From Cellulosimicrobium sp. Marseille-Q4280 (GTDB lineage: Bacteria > Actinomycetota > Actinomycetes > Actinomycetales > Cellulomonadaceae), in the NCBI RefSeq assembly GCF_943181405.1, contig NZ_CALPBY010000001.1, positions 1,013,649 through 1,077,648 of the forward strand: a stretch of DNA of 64,000 nt, read 5' to 3'. Below, one piece after another: positions 57,723-64,000 of this stretch (positions are counted from its first letter, which is position 1; the number at the start of each line of letters is the position of its first letter). Both the position numbers and the translations under genes were made by a program. The notes under the pieces are model-generated. The model was not told the DNA's origin. It saw nothing but the letters and a program-made list of their open reading frames with translations, and did no database searches.

Positions 57723-57879
57723 GGCACACCTCTCTCTCGCCGTCGTCGTGCGAGCGTAGGGCAGGGTCTGCGGACACGCGCGAGGGCGACGCCACCCGCC
57801 GATCGGTCTCCCCCGGTGGCGCTCGAGGTCTGCCCGTCTGCCCACCATCGGACCGAAGGGTCTAGCGTGGGTTGGCACC

Positions 57880-59505
57880 ATGGACGGCACGGACGACCTC
57901 GCCGCAGGGCGTGCGGCGTATGCCCGGGGCGACTGGCAGGTCGCCTACGGCGCGTTGTCGCGGGCTCGCGAGGTGGCGGGGCTCGAGGCACGAGACCTGG
58001 CACGGCTCGGCGGCGCCGCGTGGTGGGTCGGCAGCGCGCAGGAGTCGCTCGAGATCACCGAGCTCGCGTTCCGCCTCCTCGAGGACGAGGGCGACGCCGA
58101 CGGCGCAGCTCGCCGAGCGCTCGACCTGACGGTCCTCTGGGGCGGCCGGGGCGACCTCGTCGTGGCGTCCGGCTGGCTGAACCGTGCCCGCCGCCTGCTC
58201 GCCGACCTCCCGGAGAGCGCGACGCACGGCTACCTGTTCTACGGGACCGGCGCGCTCGCGCTCGCCCGCGGCGACCACGAAGGACTCCAGCAGGCCGCCG
58301 ACGGCACCGCGCGGGTCGCGCGACGCACCGGCGACCTGGCTGTCACGTCCCTGGCCCTCGTGCTGGCCGGGCTGAGCGACCTGCAGCGCGGCCGCGTCGC
58401 GACAGGTTTCGGCCAGCTCGACGAGGCGATGCTGCCCGTGCTCGCCGGGCGGCTCGCCCCGGAGTGGGCCGGCGAGGTGTACTGCACGGTCATCCACGCG
58501 TGCCACCAGCTCGCGGACCTCGACCGGATGCGGGCCTGGACGCAGGCGACCGAGCAGTGGTGCGAGCAGTTCCAGGGCGAGGGCATCTACTCGGGGATCT
58601 GCCGGGTCCACCGGCTCCAGCTGCTGTGCACGCAGGGCGGGGGCGCGGCGGTCGAGGAACAGGTCGAGCGCAGCGGGGTCGAGCTCGAGGGCCGCAGCAA
58701 CTGGGTGGCCGCCGAGGCGTTCTACCAGCTCGGCGAGATCAGGCGGCTCCGCGGTGACCACGACGGCGCCCGCGCGGCGTACGACCGGGCGCGAGGGCTC
58801 GGCACGGAGCCGCAGCCCGGCGAGTCCCTCCTCCTGCTCGCGGCCGGCGACGGCGGCGCCGGCTGGTCGAGGCTGTCCCTCGCGCTCGCGGGCAGGGACC
58901 CTCTCTCGTCCGCAGCCCTGCTCGCCCCGGGCGTGCGGATGGCCCTCGAGCTCGGCCTGGTGGACGAGGCGGAGGCCTGGTGCGCGCGCCTCGAGGAGAC
59001 GGCAGCACTGTTCGACACCCCGGGCCTGCGCGCCTGGGCGGCGCACGCCCGGGGTGCGGTGCAGGTGGCCCGGGCACACCCCGCTGATGCCGTGCGCACG
59101 CTCGAGGCGGCGGCGCGCAAGTACCGCGGCCTGCAGTGCCGCTACGAGACCGCGCAGGTCTACGAGCTGCTCGCGCACGCACACCGCGCCACGGGCGAGC
59201 CGGGGGTCGCGGACGCCGACCGCGCGACGGCCCTGGCGATCTACCGCGAGCTCGGGGCCCTCCCGGACGTGCGGCGCCTCGACCGGGGTGCGCTCCCCGG
59301 CGGGCTGACCGACCGCGAGTGCGAGGTGCTCTCCAGCGTCGCCTCGGGTCTGACGAACCGGCAGGTAGCCGGTGAGCTGTTCATCAGCGAGAAGACGGTG
59401 AGCCGGCACCTGGCGAACATCTTCACGAAGATCGGCGTCTCGTCGCGCACCGCGGCGGCCGCGTGGGCGCACGAGAACGGGGTCCCTCGGCGACCCGCCA
59501 CCTGA
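57880..59505 (+). CDS. LuxR-type regulator with TPR-like sensor region
   Basis: A 541-residue regulator. Residues about 1-460 are helical repeats of TPR character (GAAWWVGSAQESLEITELAF, ARRALDLTVLWGGRGDLVVAS and others) with no P-loop, so it is not a MalT/LAL ATPase. Residues about 475-535 form the LuxR helix-turn-helix: LTDRECEVLSSVASGLTNRQ, VAGELFISEKTVSRHLANIF and TKIGVSSRTAAAAWA. ATG 57880 has TAGCGT (57863-57868) 11 nt upstream, leaving a 4-5 nt leader. Target genes are unknown. The neighbouring PQ-loop gene is a candidate. Confidence 0.87.
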   Translation: MDGTDDLAAGRAAYARGDWQVAYGALSRAREVAGLEARDLARLGGAAWWVGSAQESLEITELAFRLLEDEGDADGAARRALDLTVLWGGRGDLVVASGWLNRARRLLADLPESATHGYLFYGTGALALARGDHEGLQQAADGTARVARRTGDLAVTSLALVLAGLSDLQRGRVATGFGQLDEAMLPVLAGRLAPEWAGEVYCTVIHACHQLADLDRMRAWTQATEQWCEQFQGEGIYSGICRVHRLQLLCTQGGGAAVEEQVERSGVELEGRSNWVAAEAFYQLGEIRRLRGDHDGARAAYDRARGLGTEPQPGESLLLLAAGDGGAGWSRLSLALAGRDPLSSAALLAPGVRMALELGLVDEAEAWCARLEETAALFDTPGLRAWAAHARGAVQVARAHPADAVRTLEAAARKYRGLQCRYETAQVYELLAHAHRATGEPGVADADRATALAIYRELGALPDVRRLDRGALPGGLTDRECEVLSSVASGLTNRQVAGELFISEKTVSRHLANIFTKIGVSSRTAAAAWAHENGVPRRPAT

Positions 59506-59666
59506 GGTACGACGACCGCCCGGGCGCCGCACCGCCGTCGGGCACCTGCACCGTTCTGCCCACCCACGGGTGGCCGGGATGCGCCGAACACCCGACGCGC
59601 CGTCCCTCCCCGCGCGCCTAGCGTCAGATCACGCGAGGTGATCGAGGCGGAAGGAGGCCCGCGGAC

Positions 59667-59984
59667 ATGGTGGTCGACGTGGCGCTCGCCGCCGGCGGCG
59701 TCTCGACGGTGGTCTTCGCGAGCAGCATGCTCCCGATGGTCGTCAAGGCCGTCCGCACGCGGGACCTCGAGTCGTACAGCCTGCCGAGCCTGCTGATGAC
59801 CAACCTCGGCAACGCCGTCTACTCGCTGTACGTCTTCGACCTGCCGGCGGGACCGATCTGGGTGCTGCACACGTTCTACCTCGTGACCAGCGCGCTCATG
59901 CTCGCGCTGCTCCTGCGCCACCGGTCCGGTCCCGCGGCCGCGCCGCGACCGCCCGTGCGCCGGCCCGCGCCGGCGGTCCCGCGG
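59667..59984 (+). CDS. PQ-loop/SemiSWEET-like membrane protein, 3' end ill-defined
   Basis: About 90 residues match a three-helix SemiSWEET half-transporter: VVDVALAAGGVSTVVFASSM, MLPMVVKAVRTRDLESYSLP (PQ-loop equivalent), SLLMTNLGNAVYSLYVFD and PIWVLHTFYLVTSALMLALL. ATG 59667 has GAAGGAGGCCCGC. After about residue 95 the family similarity ends, but there is no stop codon: the frame stays open for 2.5 kb, antisense to the SNF2 helicase gene. The true end is therefore unknown and is given here only up to the helicase stop. The natural 3' end may have been replaced at a junction near 59.95 kb. Confidence 0.6.
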
Positions 59985-62192
59985 TCAGCCCAGACGCTCG
60001 GCGGCCAGCGCGTCGGTGAGCAGCGCCACCAGGGCGTCGAGCTGCACGTCCTTCGACGACGCGCCGTCGTCGTCCGACGCCCCGTCCAGCGCGCGGGCAG
60101 CCAGACCGGACTTGCTGTCGATGAGCTCGGCGATCGTGGCGTCGATGGTCTGGGCGGCGATGATCCGCCAGGCGGTGACGGGCTCGTCCTGCCCGATCCG
60201 GTGGACGCGGTCGATGGCCTGGGTCTGCTCGGCGTCGGTCCAGGACAGCTCGGCCAGCACCAGGTTGGAGGCGACCTGGAGGTTCAGCCCCACCCCCGCG
60301 GCCGTCAGGGAGCACACCACGATCGACACGTCGGGATCGTTCACGAACGCGTCGATGTTCTTCTCGCGCACCTTCGGCGTCTGGTCGCCGCGGATCGAGG
60401 CGTAGCGGATGCCGCGCTGGGCGAAGGTCTGCTCGGCCTCGTCCATCACGTCGACGTGCTTGGCGAAGAACACGACCTTGCCGACGTTGCGCGCGAGCTG
60501 CGCCGCGTAGTCGGCGGCCGGCCCGGCCTTGGCCTGGCCGATCCGGCGGACCATCGTGAACACGTTCTCGCCACCGGTCTTCGAGCTCGAGTCCTTGAGC
60601 TCCGCGGCCGCCACCCGGCGCGCGAGGTCGAGGTCGACCTCGCCGCCCACCGTGTCGGCGGCGTCGGCGCCGGCGCGCGCCGCCTCGGCGGAGCGATAGC
60701 GGTCGGCCAGACGGCGCGCGAGCGCGGTCTCGGCGGCACGGATCGAGCGGCCGGCAGCGCCGTCGAGCTCGACCGGCAAATCCGCCACCCGGCGGGCGGG
60801 GATGTCGGCGACGACGTCGGCCTTGCGGCGGCGCACGATGCCCATGTCGATCACGGCGGCCCGGGCGGCGGCGTAGAAGCCCCGGTCCGCCGGGGTGAGA
60901 CCGGTGTCCTCCAGGGCGGTCATGAGCCTGCCGAGCGGCTTGGTGTCGTCGATCCAGCCGAGGAACTGCCAGATCGCCCGGAAGTCCTCGATGTCGTTGA
61001 TGAGCGGGGTGCCTGTGAGGGCCATGAGCAACGGCCGCGCGGTGCGGGTCCGGATCCGCTCGGAGAGCGCGAGGACGTGCTGGGAGCGCTGGGATCCCTT
61101 GTTCTTGATGAAGTGCGCCTCGTCGACGACCATGCCGCGGAAGCCGAGGTCGCCGAGCCAGCCGACGTGCCTGTCGAGCAGCTCGTAGTTCACGATGACG
61201 ACGTCGGCGAACGCGTCGACCTTGTCGCCGTCGCCGTGGACGACCGTGGCGCGCCGCAGCGGCGTCCACATCCCGACCTCGTGCGCCCAGTTCGTCTTGA
61301 CGACGTTGGGCACCACGACGAGCAGCGGGAAGGCGTCGGCCGCCTGGGCCGCGAGCAGCGCCTGGGCGGTCTTGCCGAGCCCGGGCTCGTCGGCGAGGAG
61401 GAAGGTGCGGTGGCCGCGGGCGGTCGCCGCGACGACCTGGGCCTGGTGCGGCATGAGCTCACGGCCGAAGGACGCGGACAGCGAGCGGGCCTCGGGCAGC
61501 GGCATGCACGCCGGTGCGCCGGGGCCGGCCTGCTCGAAGGACCGGAAGAGCGGTTCAAGCAGCTCCCAGCCGGCCAGCCGGCGTGCACGCGCAGCCGTCC
61601 GCTCGGCCGCGGCCTCGAAGTCCGGCGCGAGGAAGGGGTTGGCCAGCTGGCGCGAGATCACCGACCGGGGCACGACCCGCTTCTCGGCGGGGATCGCAGC
61701 CGGAGAGGTCGGCTGGGCCGACGAGGGCGACGAGGCCGACGGCGTCGGCGCGGCGGGCGCGGGCGGCGCAGTCTCCTCGGGCGGCTCCAGCCCGCCGGCG
61801 CGCATCACGGTCGCCTTGTAGTCGCGCGCCGCGTCGGAGACCCGGGCGTCCTCGGCGAGCAGCGTAAGGAGCGTGGTGTCCCGGACGGCGATCTTGGCCA
61901 GCAGCGTCGCGACGCCGTCGAGCCGCTTGAGCTCCTGGTCGCGCTTGCCCGCGGTCAGGGAGGCGTCGGCCATCACCCGGGCCCGCTCCTCCCGGACGAG
62001 GAGCGCGGCGACCTGGAACTGCGTGCGCACGGCGGGACGCGTCGGCGGTCGGCGGACCGCGCCGTCGAGCTCGCGGGCGATCCCCGCGAGCACCGGGATG
62101 ATCCCCTTCTCGGAGGGTCGTGGTGCGCGACGGCGCTGGGCGCCGGGGTCAGGGCGCGCGCGACCGGTCCGCCGCTGGCCTGCTCGAGCCAC
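59985..62192 (-). CDS. SNF2-family DEAD/H ATPase
   Basis: A 735-residue Swi2/Snf2 translocase. The N-terminal 170 residues are helical, followed by a Pro/Ser-rich linker (PAPAAPTPSASSPSS). The first RecA domain has LMPHQAQVV, Walker A ADEPGLGKTAQALLAA near residue 270, DEAHFIKNKGSQRS near 357 and LTGTPLINDIEDF. The second has VVFFAKHVDVMDEAE, SLTAAGVGLNLQVASNLVLAELSW and motif VI DRVHRIGQDEPV near 662. There is no nuclease domain. GTG 62192 has a strong AAGGAGGAG. Roles range from DNA repair to phage defence; context does not decide. The tRNA-Arg gene lies 345 bp upstream. Confidence 0.9.
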   Translation of the reverse strand: MARAGQRRTGRARPDPGAQRRRAPRPSEKGIIPVLAGIARELDGAVRRPPTRPAVRTQFQVAALLVREERARVMADASLTAGKRDQELKRLDGVATLLAKIAVRDTTLLTLLAEDARVSDAARDYKATVMRAGGLEPPEETAPPAPAAPTPSASSPSSAQPTSPAAIPAEKRVVPRSVISRQLANPFLAPDFEAAAERTAARARRLAGWELLEPLFRSFEQAGPGAPACMPLPEARSLSASFGRELMPHQAQVVAATARGHRTFLLADEPGLGKTAQALLAAQAADAFPLLVVVPNVVKTNWAHEVGMWTPLRRATVVHGDGDKVDAFADVVIVNYELLDRHVGWLGDLGFRGMVVDEAHFIKNKGSQRSQHVLALSERIRTRTARPLLMALTGTPLINDIEDFRAIWQFLGWIDDTKPLGRLMTALEDTGLTPADRGFYAAARAAVIDMGIVRRRKADVVADIPARRVADLPVELDGAAGRSIRAAETALARRLADRYRSAEAARAGADAADTVGGEVDLDLARRVAAAELKDSSSKTGGENVFTMVRRIGQAKAGPAADYAAQLARNVGKVVFFAKHVDVMDEAEQTFAQRGIRYASIRGDQTPKVREKNIDAFVNDPDVSIVVCSLTAAGVGLNLQVASNLVLAELSWTDAEQTQAIDRVHRIGQDEPVTAWRIIAAQTIDATIAELIDSKSGLAARALDGASDDDGASSKDVQLDALVALLTDALAAERLG

Positions 62193-62537
62193 GTCTCCTC
62201 CTTCGTTCCATTCTCACACCGACCGCGGCGCAGCACGCCGGGTCACGACCTGCCCGGCGGACAGGTCGGCGCCGTGTCGAAGGGCGCAGCCTCTCCGCAC
62301 GACCGCCGCCTCCGGGCCCCCACGAGCGAGCGAGCATGCGCGCTCGTGGCGAGGGACACCGCTCGACCAGCCGTGACGGGCGGGCTCCCCCGCACTCTCA
62401 CGTCGCGCGACGGACGAGCCGCAGCGCGAGACGGCCTGCCGACCGCACGCTCAGCAGGAGGACGACGCCTTCACGCCTCCTGCGCCCCGTCACCGAGGAG
62501 CCTCGGGACGAGCACTACCGTGGACACAGCCACGCTG
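62193..62537. other. Gap between SNF2 gene and tRNA-Arg
   Basis: No gene is seen in 345 bp. It contains one inverted repeat, CCACGAGCG (62320-62328) with CGCTCGTGG (62341-62349), and on the minus strand a -10-like GAGAAT just before the SNF2 Shine-Dalgarno. Confidence 0.5.
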
Positions 62538-62610
62538 TGCGCCTGGGCAGATTCGAACTGCCGACACCCGCTTTAGGAGAGCGGTGCTCTATCCCCTGAG
62601 CTACAGGCGC
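62538..62610 (-). tRNA. tRNA-Arg(CCT)
   Basis: A 73-nt cloverleaf on the minus strand: acceptor GCGCCTG with CAGGCGC; D-arm GCTC/GAGC; anticodon stem CCGCT/AGCGG with loop CTCCTAA (anticodon CCT, codon AGG); T-arm GGCAG-TTCGAAT-CTGCC. CCA is not encoded. Confidence 0.96.
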
Positions 62611-62725
62611 GTGGCCCTGGGGCAGGGCCGCAGCACAGCCTAGCCGCCACTGGCCGTCGGACGCGAAGCGCGCCCCGCGTCGTCGGGCACGTGCCGGGCG
62701 TGCCGCACCGCGCGAGGATGGGCTC

Positions 62726-63685
62726 GTGACCCCCGAGCCCACGCACCCGCGGAAGATCGTCCTCGACTGCGACCCGGGCCACGACGACGCCGTGGCGATG
62801 CTCCTCGCGCACGGCTCCCCCGCGATCGACCTCGTCGCCGTGACGACCGTCGCGGGCAACCAGACGCTCGAGAAGGTCACGCGCAACGCCCTGTCCGTCG
62901 CGGAGGTCGCGGGGATCCACGTGCCGGTCGCGGCGGGCTGCGACCGCCCGCTCGTCCGGCCGCGGATCGTCGCCCCCGACATCCACGGCGACTCGGGGAT
63001 GGACGGTCCCGTCCTGCCTGCCCCGCGCCGCGCCGTCGACCCGCGGCACGCCGTCGATCTCATCGTCGAGACGGTCCTCGCGGCGGAGCCCGGCGAGATC
63101 ACGCTCGTGCCCGTCGGTCCGCTGACCAACATCGCGACGGCGGCGCGCAAGGAGCCACGCATCGTGCCGCGCGTGCGCGAGGTCGTGATGATGGGCGGAG
63201 CGTTCCACGGCGGCAACCGCACGCCCACGGCCGAGTTCAACGTGCTCGCCGACCCGGAGGCCGCGCACGTCGTCCTGAACGAGGCGTGGCCGGTCACGAT
63301 GGTCGGTCTCGACCTCACGCACCAGGCCGTCGCCACCCCCGACGTGCGCGACCGGCTCGCCGCCCTCGGCACCGGACCGGCGCGCTTCGTCGGCGAGCTG
63401 CTCGACTTCTACGGCGGCACGTACAGCGCCACCCAGGCCTTCCCGCACCCGCCGGTCCACGACCCGTGCGCCGTCGCGTACGTGGCGGACCCCGACGTCA
63501 TGACGACGCGCCGCGCGCCGGTCGACGTCGAGCTCACCGGCGCCCTCACGACCGGCATGACCGTCGTCGACCTGCGCGGCGACGAGCCGGCCGAGTGCCG
63601 CACCCAGGTCGGCGTCACGCTCGACCACGACCGCTTCTGGACCCAGGTCGTCGACGCCCTCCGCCGCATCGGTGACCCGTCGTAG
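62726..63685 (+). CDS. Nucleoside hydrolase (IunH/RihA family)
   Basis: A 319-residue enzyme that cleaves the N-glycosidic bond of nucleosides. The calcium-binding DCDPGHDDAVAML motif near residue 14, TVAGNQTLEKVTRNAL, ITLVPVGPLTNIATA near 130, VVMMGGAFHGGNRTPTAEFNVLADPEAAHVV, and the late VHDPCAVAYVADP near 245 give all ligands of the family. Pyrimidine or purine preference cannot be told. GTG 62726 has GAGGAT 6 nt upstream and no Shine-Dalgarno (leaderless). Convergent with the ABC ATPase fragment. Confidence 0.94.
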   Translation: MTPEPTHPRKIVLDCDPGHDDAVAMLLAHGSPAIDLVAVTTVAGNQTLEKVTRNALSVAEVAGIHVPVAAGCDRPLVRPRIVAPDIHGDSGMDGPVLPAPRRAVDPRHAVDLIVETVLAAEPGEITLVPVGPLTNIATAARKEPRIVPRVREVVMMGGAFHGGNRTPTAEFNVLADPEAAHVVLNEAWPVTMVGLDLTHQAVATPDVRDRLAALGTGPARFVGELLDFYGGTYSATQAFPHPPVHDPCAVAYVADPDVMTTRRAPVDVELTGALTTGMTVVDLRGDEPAECRTQVGVTLDHDRFWTQVVDALRRIGDPS

Positions 63686-63691
63686 CGACCG

Positions 63692-64000
63692 CTAGCAGGC
63701 CGCCGCGGCGCGTCCTGTCGATCGGACGAGCGGCGACGACCTGCTGGAGGCGGCGCACCGAGCGGCTGGCGGTGGAGCGAGGGGTGGGGCGGGTCGTGGT
63801 GGGTCTGGCGGGAGCCGCCAGGGACGAGCGGCGGATGGTAGACCCGCCCCGCCCCTCGCGGAACCGTCCGCCGCGGACCCGTGCACGGGCGGACGACAGC
63901 CGAGGGCGGCCTTGAGGAACTCCTGCGTGCGCTCGTGGGTCGGGTTGGTGAACATCGTCTCGGGGTGAGCCTCCTCGATTAAGTGCCCCTGGGCGAACAT
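63692..64000 (-). CDS. Amino-acid ABC transporter ATPase, C-terminal part with odd tail
   Basis: The frame is open at the window edge. The visible start GHLIEEAHPETMFTNPTHERTQEFLKAAL is the normal C-terminal end of GlnQ-type ATPases (polar amino acid uptake). Such proteins usually stop here, but this frame continues for about 70 more residues (LGCRPPVHGSAADG and on) straight through the inverted-repeat element at 63777-63859 and ends at 63692. The extra tail is Pro/Arg-rich and has no family similarity, so the original stop has probably been lost. Confidence 0.7.
   Translation of the reverse strand: MFAQGHLIEEAHPETMFTNPTHERTQEFLKAALGCRPPVHGSAADGSARGGAGLPSAARPWRLPPDPPRPAPPLAPPPAARCAASSRSSPLVRSTGRAAAAC
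63777..63859. repeat. Inverted-repeat element with 45-bp conserved core, copy 2
   Basis: Arms 63777-63795 and 63841-63859 (GCGAGGGGTGGGGCGGGTC type, one mismatch) enclose a core at 63796-63840 that matches the reverse complement of the core at 19562-19606 in 43 of 45 positions. The core contains CTGGCGG-GAG-CCGCCAG, a perfect 7-bp stem-loop. It lies inside the tail of the ABC ATPase reading frame. Confidence 0.8.

Noticed and set aside
59985-62576. Continuation of the PQ-loop reading frame to 969 residues as a fusion protein
   Set aside because: The part after about residue 95 is antisense to a clearly real SNF2 gene and has the composition of a high-GC shadow frame.

Overview
This window is very GC-rich, gene-dense, non-repetitive actinobacterial chromosome. 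Gene content (RpfB-type wall hydrolases, protein O-mannosyltransferase, a SepX/GlpR-type membrane protein, a HrcA-type CIRCE site, mycobacterium-like gene order) together with GH20, GH94 and CE7 carbohydrate enzymes suggests a Micrococcales member near Cellulosimicrobium, Cellulomonas or Isoptericola. That placement is inference from gene content; no 16S rRNA gene is present. I saw no rRNA operon, CRISPR array, transposase or prophage.

Layout. 1-9.8 kb: accessory transport and regulation (end of an ABC-2 permease, MarR plus MFS exporter, a DrrAB-like exporter with a TetR regulator, an F420-type oxidoreductase divergent from a MarR gene, an ABC-F ATPase, an acetylxylan esterase). 9.8-21 kb: the conserved actinobacterial block metG-tatD-rpf-rsmA-ispE on the minus strand, expanded to three G5-domain wall-hydrolase genes and interrupted by a WYL regulator and a VOC protein. 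21-29.5 kb: PQQ-type sugar dehydrogenase lipoprotein, aminotransferase AlaC, nicotinamidase, and the divergent pair rsmI/pmt. 29.5-35.2 kb: two paralogous unknown lipoproteins flanking a GH20 hexosaminidase. 35.2-43.7 kb: tRNA-Ala, sepX/glpR, rimJ, a chitobiose-phosphorylase-like GH94 enzyme and an unusual nucleotidyltransferase-phosphohexomutase fusion, then 5-FTHF cyclo-ligase. 43.7-48.9 kb: a fold-back repeat region, a penicillin-acylase-family protein, a CIRCE-controlled Ruc-like zinc-ribbon chaperone, a SAF protein and mscL. 49-53.5 kb: a 1389-residue helicase-like protein with eroded ATPase motifs. 53.7 kb: a strong candidate small RNA. 54-64 kb: alcohol dehydrogenase, small membrane and lipoprotein genes, a LuxR regulator, a PQ-loop gene without its own stop, an SNF2 helicase, tRNA-Arg, a nucleoside hydrolase and the end of an ABC ATPase.

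How genes work together. The rpf-like genes share a promoter element and a conserved leader, so they are probably co-regulated. GH20, GH94 and the mutase fusion could form a cytoplasmic route for phosphorolytic use of chitin-type disaccharides. The order ispE-rsmA-rpf-tatD-metG, rsmI/pmt, glpR-rimJ, FTHF cyclo-ligase, ruc and mscL matches, as I recall it, the Rv0985c-Rv1011 region of Mycobacterium tuberculosis, so the backbone is old and the carbohydrate genes and repeats are insertions into it.

About fifteen genes lack a Shine-Dalgarno sequence and instead have a -10-like hexamer (TAnnnT or close) 6-7 nt before the start codon, the signature of leaderless transcripts. Three non-coding repeat families recur at distant sites: a 45-bp conserved core between arms that differ in sequence but stay self-complementary (19.5 and 63.8 kb), a GTGTCAGGG...CCCTGACAC palindrome that also sits in frame inside the ABC-F gene, and a GAGGTAGTACCGC element.
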